Below, piece by piece: positions 1 through 12,699 of a stretch of DNA of 64,000 bases (position 1 is its first letter; each line of letters starts with the position of its first letter). The DNA lies in assembly GCF_954871325.1 (NCBI RefSeq), contig NC_088779.1:6078846-6142845 (forward strand), in the 5' to 3' direction. The notes below the pieces were generated by a model. The model searched no databases, was not told the origin of the DNA, and saw only the letters and a list, made by a program, of their open reading frames with translations. Made by a program: the position numbers and the translations under genes. Origin of the DNA: Gordionus sp. m RMFG-2023 (taxonomy: Eukaryota; Nematomorpha; Gordioida; Chordodea; Parachordodidae).

Positions 1-880
1 GTTATAAGCCATAATAAGTTTATCTATTATTTAGAATGAGGAGCAAGAATAGCAGTACGCTCAAGCCTGGTAGAGATATATACTCTAATCAATAAGGCTC
101 CAACTATAATTAGATTGCTACATTGAAAGTGGACAGTTCTGACTTGAAGTAATGAAAAGTCATTTAAACAAAGATTAACAATTTTTTGCCATTTCTTTTA
201 ATTTTAATTCATAAGTTTTGAGTTCCCCGCTAACAGCAGTAGGTCTTAAGACATAAAAATTTTGGAAAATTTTTTTTATTAGGAAATACGCCGTTGGGGC
301 TGGTAGGGAATATAAGAGTCCAATAAAGTTTTTGAAGATAAATTGTTGGCTCCTGTTACCACTCATAAGAGATTCGAAGTCGGAGATTTTATCTTGTATG
401 ATATTTTTAAAACTATAATTATTTTCAAAGTCCGATTAAGGGGAAGAATTTGGTTTTGTTTGACTGCAATGCCTGATCTTTAGTAAACCACCTATTAAGT
501 CGTCATCGATGCTCCGAAGATCGAGTTTGTAGTTGCTTTTAATTTTTTTTAGTAATACAATTAAAATCTGAACAAAACAAAAGAACCTAGAGGGTTATGT
601 CGTATGCCTTCAGCAGATATGAATGTTTGGTCCTGTCTAAAGTCTATTTTAATTAAATGTGCATTCGAGTGAAAATTTTGCATATAAATGAGGAGCATGA
701 ACCGCAATTTACTGCACCTATGGATGCAATTTAGTTTTATTTTAAATTTAGAGAAGTAAGCAGATATGTTTGATCAATATATAAAGCAATATAAAAATAT
801 ATAGGTCATATATCTTCAAAACCAGAATTTTTCTGATCTCTTCCTGAAAGAACTCTTGTGTTTGTTTTTCGAGTTTTCGG
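1..880. other. AT-rich stretch without recognised gene
   Basis: No convincing coding signal, RNA gene or repeat was recognised. The short minus-strand reading frame at 175-366 lacks any feature that lifts it above chance in AT-rich DNA. Confidence 0.5.
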
Positions 881-1500
881 TATGTGGTCTACTCAAATGG
901 AGTAACAGGTGAGTGTTGCTAAAGTAGAGTTCTACTTTTTCAATATGGGTAGTTGTAGCGCTCTATTTTAAAAAAATAGCGATCGTGGTAGCTTGCTACT
1001 AATTTTTTGAAAGTAGCGAAGTAGCAGCAGCTAATTTCAATTTTATATAATAAATGTTATACTATAAATTATTAAAAAATATTTATATTTTTATAATTAA
1101 TTCGAAATCATAATCTTTGTTAATTTTTGAAGTTTAAATCTATATTAAAAAATCTGCATTAAAATCTATTTTCAAAATAATCTATATAAAATGCCGACAA
1201 AGTTTAGTACAAATCATATTGACAAAGTAATTTCCTTTAAAAATAATAATAATAATATGGAATTTCCTTTTCCTAAATTCGCAAATATTTTAATCTAGAT
1301 AAATAAATTAGCAGATGATATAAATTTCGGGGTAAGATATACCTAAAGATTTATCACAAACAAGTAGTTTTAACTTAAGGAAAGATTTAAAAGTAATATA
1401 TCAAACAAATTTAATATCAAAGTGTATATAAAAATATAATTATCAAAGCTGTATCTATAACAGTTTTTGAGCTAGATGACTATATGTGAAAGTTGATTTT
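880..1500 (+). repeat. Diverged copy of the 12.9-13.6 kb segment
   Basis: This segment aligns by eye with 12910-13600. Shared landmarks are an AACAG near the start, a GTAGC-rich patch near 1000, and a stretch at 1233-1266 that in one frame reads EFPFPKFAN. The counterparts read EIPFPKFA (about 13272) and ELPFPKFAN (about 60805). It is probably the tail of a third copy of the duplicated microexon block. The shared peptide may be a real exon or simply inherited intron sequence, since the 1233 and 13272 copies soon reach stops. Confidence 0.45.
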
Positions 1501-1698
1501 GACTCTGTTCAATCATGATATGTTACAACTGGCTATAAGCTTTTATTCAAAGATATCAAAAATTAAAAATTACAATAAATGATTAATATTTACGTGTTAT
1601 TTTATCATCAGACTCATCTATTTATGATAACATTTTATAAATTATTGTCTTTATTATCTGGATGCTAAACATATTAAAAATTAACCGCTCATATATTA

Positions 1699-1834
1699 GT
1701 TTGTCTCAAGATCAAAAATGAAAGGCTGGAAATTCTTTGTAAAATATCGTCTTTACAAAAAATTAATACCGATTTATTATTGTATTATTTGGCACAAAGA
1801 ACTGCCAGCTTGTTTTTTTGATCTTGAGACAAAC
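1699..1834. mobile_element. Short MITE with about 40-bp terminal inverted repeats
   Basis: The ends are inverted copies starting GTTTGTCTCAAGATCAAAAA and stay alignable for about 40 bp (both arms include GCTGG and TTCTTTGT). The interior is about 50 bp of AT-rich DNA with no coding capacity. No clear target site duplication is visible, so the superfamily is undetermined. Confidence 0.7.
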
Positions 1835-1839
1835 CAATT

Positions 1840-3230
1840 CTGTAAATCAAAATTTATTAAACGGCAGAAATAATTAAGATTTTTTTTAAAGTCTTAAATG
1901 TTAAACAATTTTAAAACATATCATATAATCGTTTAATAGTAAAATTTAGCAATTAATTAAAATGGGCGCCAGTCTATTTATATATTTATAAATCTTTATC
2001 AAAACATGCTAAATACTTATTTCAATCCTTTCATATTTTGAACAATTTTGAGAAAAATTTGACTCTGATGGGAGGGAATAGCTAATGTCTTATAATGAAA
2101 TTTATGGTCGTTAGGATAGTTGAAGGTCCAGAGATAGATGGATTAAATGATAGGAGATAGTTTGTTTAAACCTAACAAAGAATGCGATATGGGGATATCT
2201 GAGGGAAAAGATTTTGATTAAATTATATTTATAGATAAAGAGAATGTTTATTTATTTATTTACTCAAAGTACGATTCGAATTTAACCTGCTGCACGAATT
2301 TCAGATTCTATATAATCGTTAATAAAAAAGCTAGATTTTACTTTTTTATTAACGATTAAAAGATGACTAATTAAAATTACACAAGACAATTGATTAGGCA
2401 AAAATAACCTACTTTATTTGTAAATTTTAGAAAAATGCCTAAAACCTATTTAGGAATCTGCTTTAAAAAAACGATCTAAAATTATGGTCTCGCTACTTCC
2501 AAAATTGATTTACTTTTCTTAATCAATAAAATATTGAGATATAAATGTCCAATAAAAAACTTAGAGTGCCTTCTTATTATTTATTGTTTACGAAAGTATT
2601 CTTTAATAGCTTAAGGCTTATGGTAATATCACAAATACGAACTTGGTGAGAGTAGTAAATGTGAAATTATGCAAGTTAAGTATGTTAATAAGTATTATAT
2701 ATATTTTAGTTATTTATTATTTACTGCAGTGACAATTTAATTTAAATGAATAAAGTATATTACATATTATATTAATATGGATATACATATGGATATACAT
2801 ATGTTAAAAAATATATTGGATTAAAATTGAATTTATATAATTAATTTTTTATATAATTTTGTAATAAGTTTATTTATTGTTACAATTTAAAACTATATCA
2901 TTATGTTAAAACTTATATTTGTTTTTATTACCACGGATAATATTATTTAAGGCGTTATAGATATCATTTTGAAGTTTTAAGATTGTATAGTTTAATGAAA
3001 ATTGTTTCTCCTAAAAGAGGAATTATTGATTCACAGATACAAAGTCTAGTATGGTTTTTATAAAATCAATTATAAAAAACTGATGTTTATAATGTTATAA
3101 ATAAATCATAAAAAATTATTGCAACTAACATTTATCATATTAAAAAACTTAAGATACGATTCTTTAGCAAAATAATATATAATTAATACATCATTCTTAG
3201 GATCAAAGTTGAAAAATGATCTCTTTTCCA
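1840..3230. other. AT-rich stretch without gene; holds a perfect hairpin
   Basis: Nothing coding was recognised. Inside it lies the perfect inverted repeat at 2313-2358. Part of 2790-2840 weakly resembles 17350-17390, as expected if a further diverged copy of the microexon block underlies this area, but no microexon could be identified. Confidence 0.35.
2313..2358. repeat. Perfect 18-bp inverted repeat with 10-nt loop
   Basis: Arms 2313-2330 and 2341-2358 are exact reverse complements (TAATCGTTAATAAAAAAG), separated by 10 nt. This may be a tiny foldback element or the fused ends of a deleted MITE. No gene neighbours suggest a terminator role. Confidence 0.75.
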
Positions 3231-3234
3231 AGGA

Positions 3235-4700
3235 ATTTTAATTATGTCATCTAGACATTATGAAATCTGACAAAGAGGTTTTAGGATAGAGAGAACCTGG
3301 GCTTAAAGGCACGTTGAATAATGGAATTGCATTGATTGTATCTATACGTCTTTTGCATAAACAGTTGTGTAGTTATGCAATCTCTAGAAGATAATGGGAA
3401 CATAATAAGCAATACAAAGATGCGGTTTAGTAATTGAGCATTTAAAACGGATACCATTGATGAGTTGCAATTGAGGATTAGGTGAAGGAATAACTTCGAG
3501 GAAATCCTGCCGTGAGCCATTTAGCAGTGAAAAAAATGAGAGCTATAGAGGGGTTGCATGCTTAATATTAGAGTTTCAACGCAAGCAACGATTGGCATGC
3601 CCCATTCCTTTTTGCAAGTGGTAGATAAAGGGGTGTCATCATGAGTACAAGATAATAATAAAACACTCAGCATACAAATTATCCATAGGAGAATGAGTGA
3701 TAAGAATGTTATACTGCTAAATTTTGTTGGGAAAAATCTTAGGGCCTGAGTAATTTTTCCAAACTAGATTTAGGATAGCTATGATAAGTGCCTTGATTCC
3801 GATTTTATAGCACTTAAAGGAGTAGGATATTTAAAAACAGGGGTAGAACTAAGTGCGTAAAGGAAAATCAGTATAGTAAAAGGTTATTAAAAAGGTAAAA
3901 TAATTATTGCAAAGAGTTGAATGCATATTAATAGCTTTATCGACTTATTATAGCAATTGATATACCATACATGGAAAGAAATGGAGCAAAAGGCATTGAT
4001 TGCCTTGAACATATAGCTGATTCCAGGACAAAATAATAATGGTCTAAGAGAATCACTCTGTTGTATTCTTTCTATGGATAGAATTTTATGAGAATCAATG
4101 GAAGTATTGATAGCTAGAATGGAAAACTTTGCAATAGGGAAAAACTAAAAGAATTTAAGAAGAATGCTGAGACATGGAATTGAAAGCAATGGAAATCTAT
4201 CTTAATAAAGAGTTTATTTGTGAGATCATTTTCTAAATGAATACGAGTTAGCTGTACGTTGGAGTTATAAACACCCTCACACAAAAAGTTCTAACAGACT
4301 CATTTTTGAAGAAATCATTTTGGCGATAAGTGGTCTAAATGCTGAGTTTATAATAGCCTAATAGCATTGTTAGGAATGAGACTTGTGCCAAGGAGTAATA
4401 GAGACGTAAAGTCTGGAACATCATAGCCTAAGTTTTTTTGTAGATGCTAGTAAGAATTGATAGGATTAAAAATTTGGCTCCTATTAATGGGGAAATGTCT
4501 TTTAGAAAAGAACGAATTTCGTCTTTAAGTCGAATCCCGATGTTTGGGTGAAATAGATCTGAGCATTCCCTTTCACAATTTGAATTTTAAAGAGATGCAA
4601 TAAGAGAAACTTTTGGCCATCAGAACATAAGAACTTTAGAAATTTGAGTAAACAATAGACCTTGAAATATCATGGGATAAGGTGAGAACAGGTATGAGAT
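3235..4700 (-). pseudogene. Decayed R2/R4-like LINE: reverse transcriptase to C-terminal region
   Basis: Minus-strand translation, hopping between frames, parallels the better LINE at 49.2-52.3 kb. Landmarks are KIDF followed by a decayed NAF-like stretch, then RIQQSDSLRPLLFCPGIS where the other copy has GIQQGDPLGSFLFSLGIN, then a decayed active-site patch (HVWYIN for HNWYIDD). Further on, DFLEVIPSPNPQLQL matches YEFLEAFPSRNLDQL. Many stops and frame changes make this a dead fragment. The catalytic DD pair is not preserved. Confidence 0.75.
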
Positions 4701-5044
4701 TTTAATATTGTTGTTATCAGTATTTCTTTCTTTTTTTAAAAACTAATTATCTTTTTTATATTTCTAATATATGAAACCATAAGCAAATGATTCTTTAAAA
4801 AATATAAACTCATTATAATAACGGAGATTGGATACTTCAAAAAACATGAATAATTATAAAAGGTAATTTGTATTTGCTTTAAAAAATAAAATTCTTTGGA
4901 TTCTGATGTTAGAACTCTTATTTTGCCGCCTATATTTTATAAAATTCCACATGACATATGTCCAAGGGAAGAGATAAAGATTGGTAAAAAAAATAAAATT
5001 TGTTAATTTCATATTTAATTGTTTTTTTCTCGGCCATATCAACC

Positions 5045-6485
5045 GCATATTAAAGATTTACCTAAAGACCAAGGCACATAAGTTAAGCCATCTGGTCTTA
5101 GGCCATCATTTAATGATAAATTAGTAGACTTCAAGATGTTTCATATTAAGGGCCTCGTAAGAGAACGGCTAATAACTAAATTAATAGCTGCTTGCATGTT
5201 TGCCTTAACTATATATACAATTAAAACCATGTCTCCCTTTAAAATCAACTAATATTTTACATTTTATACTTGTATGTGGTTGAACTATTACATCCAATTC
5301 GATAACCTATGGCAACTTTTTATTGTTCATCAGATAAATTGCCTAGGTTAATGGAAATGCTTCTAGCCATACGCCTTTTAATATCAAAGCTTAGTAGATA
5401 TGTTTGGACCATTTTTGCAGTATCAGGTTTTATGTGTTCAACGATTATCTTAATTAAATTCCTAAAAAAAGACTCTTTGTAATGGGCCAAACCCCACCAC
5501 ATCAGCTTAGATAATTCAATTTATCTTGAGCCAAAAGGGATTTGGTAAACTTGACTAGGTAAATCTTTGTTCAATATATTTTCACTTATTATTAAAAAAT
5601 GAATTTTAAATAGGATTTTTAGGGTTAATTAAAAATTGGAAATAAGTAGAGCATAACCGTCATTCCCCTTGCTGAGTTTTTATTAAAAAAAACTGTTTTA
5701 ATAAGTTCTACTTTCCCTATTTCGATTAAATTGGATTTTATAGGAATAGGAAAATCCACAGCAAAAGCCTGAGGATTCTTTTAATAGAATGAAAAAAAAT
5801 GTTTTCAAAATATAGCAAGCCGTATGTCCGGATGTAGGTTGCGTTATCTCAGAGATTAAATTTCCGGCTAAATATTTAAATCCAGCAAAAATGTCAAAAT
5901 AAAATTTCATAAGATGATTAATTTTATGGAGCTCGGGAAAATATAATTCAATGGGGCCAATTTTTATTAAGTGAAGCCAATTTATGAGCTTCACACACGT
6001 CCCATTGGTCTATTTTTTCTTAAGTGGGCAAAATCAGAAGTATAAATAACATTAGGGATATAATTTTCCATTGATAAGGCATAAAAATAGTCTATTTTAT
6101 TTTTAATAAAATCATGTAAAGAAGACTTTAAAAGGAAAGGTTAAAAGATTTTCACATGTTTTAAGGGCAATTTAAATTTAAATTAACTTCCATAATAAGT
6201 GTTGTTAAATAATTAAAAATTAAATATCTTGATTAAAAAGGTAGGTGGATTAAAGTTGGTGGTTTTTCCCACTTTAAAAAATTATCATAAAAATCAGGAT
6301 AAAAATTTTGAGTTACAATGAGGGTTGTTTCAGTTTTGTTGTACAAAATTTCATATGAAGGGGGTTTGCCAGAGTTTATATAGGTTTTAACCTGGGCCCA
6401 TGTTTATAAAAAAAATTAGCTTGGGGCAAGTTGAAATTTCTATGACAAGCATTACAAATGCTTGACACTCATTTTGGAAGAAAAA
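5045..6485 (-). pseudogene. Decayed R2/R4-like LINE: zinc-finger start and endonuclease end
   Basis: Near 6430-6480 on the minus strand the reading ICNACHRNFNLP resembles the CxxC zinc finger that opens this LINE family. At the other end, minus-strand pieces LEAFPLT, VDFKGRHGFNC and NDGLRPDGLTYVPWSLG parallel LEAFPSRN, VNSKGRHSLHC and NSDGKRPDGSTMIPWKRG of the 49-52 kb copy. The reverse-transcriptase core between them was not found, so this looks like an internally deleted or very diverged copy. It ends at about 5045, just after the RPDG endonuclease motif. Several frame changes and stops are present. Confidence 0.65.
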
Positions 6486-7045
6486 AAAGAAGAATAAAAT
6501 TTTTTTTAAAAGGGGGGAGGGGAATATATGGATGAATGACCTATTGCAAATTTGTTATTTCAAGTGATTTTGTTACATCATTATTTATGAATATTTTGGG
6601 TTAAAAGATTGAGGAATGTTTAATAAGATTTATCTTTTAAATGATATAAAAATTAACTTAAAATCTATAAAATTGGAAAAATATACTCAACATTATTGAT
6701 TAGTTGAAACTTAAAAAATGGTACGAATTAATTTTCATATAGTTAATGGTAGTCATCATACAATTAAATTAGGTAGCCTTGAAAAAATTATTAAGTATTG
6801 AATTTGCAACAACCGTCTTTATGTCAAATTGCCCATTCCGTAATCAATGTCAAAATTTAAATCTATTAATTGTCAACATTTAAAATTATAACATTATATA
6901 AGAACTTACATTTGTGTCTATAAAGCCATGAATGGTTATATGTTTAAAACATTGTAGTTATCTTATTGAACATTTAAGATTATAATTAATTCTTTCCAAA
7001 AGTTGTTTATAACTGGTAGAGGAATTATTATGATTCAGTGGTTGG

Positions 7046-7263
7046 GTGTTGTTAAACGGCTCGTTTTGAGCCGATTTTCAAAAACGGCCAACTCATTATT
7101 ATCTAGAAAAATATTATGTAAGCTTGAAGATTTTGCTCATAGAAGAAGCAAAAGTCTAGACATATATTATCAAAATCTCAAGGCTTAAGCAATATTTTTT
7201 CTGGCTAAAATATTGAGTTAGCCGTTTTGAAAAATCGGCTCAAAATGAGCCTTTTATCAACAC
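7046..7263. mobile_element. MITE, GTGTTG...CAACAC family
   Basis: Terminal inverted repeats of about 50 bp begin GTGTTGTTAAACGGCTCG and include TTTTGAGCCGATTTT and GGC(C/T)AACTCA. The interior has an AAGATTTTGCTCATAGAAG block. It is nearly the same as 61007-61225 and related to 8498-8634, 28301-28497 and 43278-43471. Target duplication is unclear here. A 61-codon frame crossing it is fortuitous. Confidence 0.85.
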
Positions 7264-7489
7264 TAGTTGATTGTCAATTGATAACAAATCATTAAATAAA
7301 ATAATATAACAAATAATTTGGTTGTAATAGAATAGAAAAATTTGATATTTAGGTTGGAAATTAAATTAAAATTTTTTAATATTATGAAAATTTTAAACTT
7401 AAATTTATGGAGGGGCTTTAAAAGTAAGTTGATTAATTTAATAACATATAGATTATTTTGACAGGAAAATCAAGGTAGGGTGGTAGATA

Positions 7490-7995
7490 TTTTTTACAAA
7501 ACAAAAATGAAAAACATCAGGTGATGCGGCTACCCTAAACTCGTTCTCACGCCAAATTGAAGAGTTATTAGATAATCTTCTATAAACATTATTGATTGCG
7601 ATTGGCTTGATTTTGGCTCCCAAAAAATCTCGGTCTAAATTCAGAGGTATACATATTTATAACGTCGTTTCGTAACCCTGTCATTTTACCTTGTAGAAAG
7701 AGAGGTCAAATTCTTTCTATACTAGAGATAATAAGTCTGGGGCCTCATGGGATTCTGAAAATTTAAGAAGGTTAGAAAATGCCATGGAATTGGTCAATGA
7801 AGGAGATATGTGTATCTGAGATAATTAGAGGAATAATATTTGATGTTGGATTATATTCAAGAGTTAATTAGATGAAATGTATTGACGGATGTTTGTGTTT
7901 AATAGTGAGTTGAGATGAATTGTTTCTATAAGAGTTTGTGGAAGAGAGAGAATCTTTGTCCATTTATAATATGAGCTCCAAAAAAAGTGATTTTT
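7490..7995 (-). pseudogene. R2/R4-like LINE fragment around the start of reverse transcriptase
   Basis: On the minus strand, GAKIKPIAINNVYRRL corresponds to KDIRPIAIGTTWRRL of the 49-52 kb LINE, the conserved block before the palm domain. Upstream, LLKFSESHEAPDLLSL sits where the family has the helical stretch LINRMLAGGLPHAIIPLL. It ends close to the MITE at 7046-7263. Stops interrupt it. Confidence 0.6.
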
Positions 7996-8497
7996 ATGTA
8001 TTAAAATAGGATTTTAACTGGGAAAGGACGTCTATCTAACATGTATAGATTTTTAATTTTAAAAATCTCATCTAAATGATCCAAAAAGTAGTCCTTTTAG
8101 TTTTTATATGTAATATCTTATATTTACCCATTTTGAATGCCTTGCATACAACATTATAAGTATTATTTTACATTCAACAATATAATTTGATGTTCTTATA
8201 TATATAATCTTTATCACAACGTATAATTTTATAAATATGGATTTACTAAATCTTCTTAATTAAATTTCAGTTTTATCTAAATTTGGCGAGTGAAGAAAAA
8301 TTTGATAGTTGTATATCTAAACGGGGTTTGCCTTCATAAGTAATTCCTGGGTTTCAGTTATTAGATGTTCCTTTTTGTTTACTATATTTAGCTGATTTAA
8401 CTTTAAATATTCATCATGTCTTCAAACTTCAAAATATATTTTAATTTATATACCCAGCAATAATTATTATTTGTAGATCTTTTGGAACTGAATAATA

Positions 8498-8634
8498 TAG
8501 TGTTATAAATGGCTCAAATTGAACCGAATTTTAAAAATCGGTTATTTAATAATTTTGAACAAAATTTAGGCAATATTATTCTGAGTAAAATATTGAGTTA
8601 GCCTTCGACTAAAATCGAACCTTTGGCAAAACTA
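8498..8634. mobile_element. Short hAT-like MITE with 8-bp target duplication
   Basis: Related to the 7046-7263 family (TAGTGTT end, ATTGAGTTAGCC near the other end) but shorter and diverged. It is flanked by GAATAATA (8490-8497) and GAATAATG (8635-8642), a 7-of-8 match. An 8-bp target duplication with a TAGTGTTG-type end is the hAT pattern, which supports placing the whole family there. Confidence 0.7.
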
Positions 8635-8820
8635 GAATAATGAAATGAATAATAAAATATTTTAGAAAGAGTTGAACATCCCTTATCCCTAAACACAAAA
8701 TAAAAATTAAAGTTTTTTCAGAAGTGTTAAATTTAAAAATTCATTTTTTCCTATATTACTGTTAAATTTTTATAAAGTCAAGAATATATTTTTTTTTTCT
8801 TTTTAAATATTTTTTTATAG

Positions 8821-8859
8821 TTCGCTATGCAGTTATAACTAAAGAAGATGAAAGAAACA
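8821..8859 (+). CDS. Candidate microexon, 39 nt, phase 1-1
   Basis: It follows TTTTTTATAG and precedes GTATTATTTTC. Read as 2 nt + 12 codons + 1 nt, it gives RYAVITKEDERN with no stop. The counterpart at 55416-55436 is 21 nt, so the pair differs by exactly 18 nt. The longest of the set. Confidence 0.5.
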
Positions 8860-9723
8860 GTATTATTTTCAATATTTTTATTTTATTTTATATCGTTTTT
8901 TGAATTTTTGTGATTATTAGAAAATTTAAGACAAAAATAAAAAATATTTTTCATAAAATATTAAAACAAAATAAAGACAAAAATAGTAAGAAAAGAAAAT
9001 GCAACATAACCAACGATGATAAGGTCTTAAACATTTACTTTAGTGAGTGGCGCCCCCGGAGATGGCGGCTCTCTCAAACCCATTAAAATATTCTATAAAA
9101 TAGATATGATTGATCTTAATATTTTAAACATCAAATTTTCTTTGAAAATTTTAATGCTCCCCATATAATAATTATTAAGTGGTCGTTCACCGCCAGCAAA
9201 TATTGATGATAAATGATTGCATTTTTAGCAAGATTATAAGTCACTCTAATAAGACAAAATTGTATATTTAAGCGAAAACATCATCTTATCCTTGATTGAG
9301 GTTCAAACTTAAAAAATAGTTCTCTTGAAATAAAATGTACTCGTGCTTCTAAGCTTGGCCATTTTTTTGACTAATAGAAATGACCCGATTTAAAAAGAAG
9401 ACAAAAAATATCTTTTGATAAAAATTCCAAAATTCTTAAAGGAATATAAAATATTCAGGATATTTAGGAGTAATCGGTTTAGAAGAACTAATAAATTGGG
9501 ATATTTTTTTAATCAAGTTCTTAGGTGTATTTTTGTCAAAGAACCATTTTTTAATTGATTGACAGATATTTTTAAAAATAATAATTATCATTAATAATCC
9601 TAATACGAAAATTTAATATTTCTTTACTTCCAATTGATAAACTGAGTTTTATCTAATACATTATTTGAATTGATTTTATACAAAACTTATTAATTGCTCC
9701 TTATTATATTTTTTGTTCTTTAG

Positions 9724-9747
9724 ATAAAGTTATACTCGAAAATATTA
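9724..9747 (+). CDS. Candidate microexon, 24 nt, phase 1-1
   Basis: It lies between TTTGTTCTTTAG and GTAAACTAAAT. Peptide KVILENI. The counterpart 56035-56058 is also 24 nt. The frame stays open 26 codons into the presumed intron, so a longer exon cannot be excluded. Confidence 0.55.
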
Positions 9748-9989
9748 GTAAACTAAATATATTACTATTTTCCTTAAATATTCTATCTTATGAATCAAAC
9801 TGTTTTACAATATTATTTTTTTAGATAAATAAAAACTTATTATGGGTTTTATTTTAGATTCTTAATCAAAAAACTAATATTATCAGGAAAAATTAACTAT
9901 CTTTTAAATTACATATAATATAACAAATTCATGAGCGAAGTAAAATGTAAATTAGAGCACAATGATGAAATTAACTGGATACTTGTATA

Positions 9990-10800
9990 TAACCTAATAA
10001 ATCAAACTGTTTAAATTTATACTTTATGAGACATCAAATTAAAGAGAAGTTAGAGAAGCAATATAAATGACCAAATTTTTAATTCTACCTAGTTTTTCAA
10101 AAAAATGACTAGAACGCTATGCATTTGGGATTAATTAACATTATTATCGTTTGACTGACTATGGATTATTCAAATTAGGGAAGTTAACTGTTTTTTTTAT
10201 TGCCTTTCAAATTCTGAACTCCTGATCCTAATATTTAATAAATTTAATATTTTTTATATAAATTCCTCTTTTTTTAATATAATTTTAATGAAAAATGTTT
10301 TCTTATCTAAACATTTGCTCCAAGAATACATTTCGATTTTATTAGTTGATAAAAATAATTTCTTAGAGGGAATATATTTGCAATGAAATCTATATTTAAT
10401 TTTTTTATAAATGATAAACCCATCTGTTTGATGAGAAAATAATTGCCTCAAACAAAGGAATTTTTAATAATCTAAGATTTGCAATTTTTTAAAGGTGATT
10501 TTATTTTTATAATCTAAATTAACATATTATCGATTAAATGAAATCCCTTAAAATGTTGTCTCTTAATAAACTTTTAGCCTTCTGTCAACAAATTGATGGA
10601 TACAGATGATTAATTAAAAGTGATCAATACAAATCAGCTAGGGATACGTAAATTTAGATATCCATCATTAATATAGATTTATATTTATGAAAACATATAA
10701 AAGATATTTCAGAATTTTATTTAGTATATTGCATTTTAATGATAGAATCTTGAACCTTGGCAAGTATTGATGTTAATTTTATGAGCCACAAATAGCATAC
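9990..10800. other. AT-rich intron-like stretch
   Basis: No gene recognised. Parts near 10560-10600 align with 58775-58815. A 65-codon minus frame at 10254-10451 has no supporting feature. Confidence 0.4.
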
Positions 10801-10822
10801 TATCGCTATGAAAAGATGATAG

Positions 10823-10837
10823 GTATAACGAAATTAA
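10823..10837 (+). CDS. Possible dead microexon, 15 nt
   Basis: It is homologous in position to 59023-59043. Acceptor GATGATAG, peptide ITKL, but the donor position reads GA, so it is probably not spliced. It is 6 nt shorter than its counterpart. Confidence 0.3.
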
Positions 10838-11004
10838 GATACATCACATATTGGTGTTATAAAATTATATATATATATTTTTTTAAATATTTGTTTGTAT
10901 TTGGGGTCTAACATTTGTTTGGGTGATAATTTGCTATTTTCATGTCTACACTATGAATTTGTTTTAAAGCTAAAAGATGTAATAAATAAAAGTAAATTGA
11001 AATT

Positions 11005-11820
11005 ATTTAGGTTGAGTCGTCAGGAGCTAGTGACCCGTGTATGGATATGCAGTTGGATCGGAATATTCGTACTGATATTCTTTGCTACCGGAAGAAACCC
11101 TCTTTTAAATGACCTCGTACCATCAATGCCACCAGAAGAATTCTTTGAATGAATTAATTGTTTCAAAAATCCCCTCAGTTAATGGGTCGGGATTGTCAGA
11201 AGGCGGTAGGGTGATAATTGTAAAATTTTGGAGATTTTTGTAGTGACCTAAGAGCAATTTTATTACTGGGGGCTATACTGCCATTGGAACAAGCTTAACA
11301 TTAGTTTAGTTTAAATCAATATAGTCTCATATTTCTCTCATAGGTTTATTAAAAGTTTATATAATTTGGGTATATAAAACATGATAGACGATTTTTCCAA
11401 TTATCCAAACTTTTAATATTTTAATTTAAGAATATTAAATTACTAAAAAATTTTGAGAATTAAATAAGAGCACCCTTTATCATGCGAGCTTTTATGGTTG
11501 GGAGACTTTCTTTTATAAATTTATTTACCCATTCCTGTGCCTAAACAAAAAAAATTGAGTTACTATTATTTGGAATTGAAATTGTAGATGTAGGGAATGA
11601 TTCCATATTGGATATGATATTATTGGGGTTTAAAATCGTAGGGGATTCATTCCATATTGCTACTATTAATGAGAGAAGGTAACGAGAAGAGGGAATAATA
11701 GGATCATCAATGTTACAGAAGGCTACTGGTGTTGGGCATATATGTGCATGATTGCCGGGGAAAATAGGTTCATTCCCTTTAAGGGAAACATTATTATGAC
11801 AAGTGGAACATATTACCATA
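11005..11820 (-). pseudogene. LINE 5' fragment: zinc finger and pre-RT region
   Basis: The minus strand opens at 11819 with MVICSTCHNN...HAHIC, a CxxC/H/C finger placed like the NCPLCNK...H...KC finger at the start of the 49-52 kb LINE. Further down, near 11100-11160, INSFK followed in the next frame by SSGGIDGTR matches the family's LSFKRDSSPGG block just before the reverse transcriptase. Local GC is higher than in the flanks, and the insertion interrupts homology between the two microexon blocks. It has stops and frame changes and lacks the RT core. Confidence 0.6.
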
Positions 11821-11936
11821 ATATTTTATATTGTTATTATAAACTAATAAAAGCTTATTTGATTAACTAATTAAGCACTTTTTAAAATCAATTTACATTT
11901 TCTAAATTATATTATTATTATTTAATTATTTTACAG

Positions 11937-11957
11937 AAAGGATTTCTGAAGATATTG
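11937..11957 (+). CDS. Candidate microexon, 21 nt, phase 1-1
   Basis: It lies between TTATTTTACAG and GTAAATTTGTAG. Peptide RISEDI. The counterpart is 59339-59359, also 21 nt. Downstream in the same frame, after one stop, lies a 77-codon open frame (12044-12277). Since the homologous stretch after 59360 is not open in the same way, I treat it as chance, but a longer decayed exon is possible. Confidence 0.65.
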
Positions 11958-12633
11958 GTAAATTTGTAGAAACAAACATATTTTTACTAAATTAAAGTTT
12001 ACTTATCGTAATCAATAATAAAGAAATAACTTTTTCAGCAAAAATGTTTGAGCTACTGTTGATCAGGAAAAGCAAGTTTGTTTTTAAACTTTTATTGAGT
12101 AAAATAACATATCTGGTAATCTGTAATATAGATACTTCAAGATTGCTAAGAAACAGAGTTTTGTCTTTTAATTTGGTTTCTTACAAATTTCCAATAGAAA
12201 AGTTTATGTCCTACTTGGGATATATATACACGGATCTCCCACCATTTATAAAAGGCAATTTCAAATTTAGAAAATAGACTGGAAATATATTTTAAATGAT
12301 GCAGATATACCTAATGATCTTACATCATACTCTTTCAAACTTTTTGTATATATTTTGAAATATGAACAATCTATGTTCCAAAATTGACGGCAAAAATTCC
12401 TTATATTTATATAGTAAATACTCAATGAATGTTGAAAAATATTTCTAGTCCAATCGAAATTGAGTTCTGAATTCCCATATATTCCAAAGTAGATATTTAT
12501 TTTTCTTTATAATCAATATATAAAAAACAATCTAACTAAAGTTATTCATTTTAAGATAATTATGGGGTTAGCCAATTTTATTTGTTTAATGAAAATTTTA
12601 AAAATACATCCTCATTTGTTATAATATGAACAG

Positions 12634-12645
12634 TAACCAAAATTG
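12634..12645 (+). CDS. Candidate microexon, 12 nt, phase 1-1
   Basis: It lies between ATATGAACAG and GTAAATTTAATTTC. Peptide TKI. Flanks are clearly homologous to those of 60720-60740 (21 nt), so 9 nt has been lost or gained without shifting frame. Confidence 0.6.
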
Positions 12646-12699
12646 GTAAATTTAATTTCTTAATTTATTTTCAAGTCATTATTTTTAAACTGAAAAATT

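Noticed and set aside
7003-7188. 61-codon + frame
   Set aside because: Lies almost wholly inside a palindromic MITE.
9045-9075. TGGCGCCC motif resembling a tRNA primer-binding site
   Set aside because: No flanking long terminal repeats or related coding sequence were seen; a chance GC-rich patch.
10895-11152. 85-codon + strand frame with a membrane-like segment ending MPPEEFFE
   Set aside because: Its first part is intron sequence shared with 59.1-59.2 kb. The rest is the antisense of a minus-strand LINE fragment (SSGGIDGTR), so the frame is a product of the insertion.
12044-12390. 77-codon + frame followed by a second coding-like run (KIDWKYILNDADIPNDL) downstream of the 11937 microexon
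   Set aside because: The homologous stretch after 59360 does not keep the frame, and no domain was recognised. Kept only as part of the rival long-exon reading.
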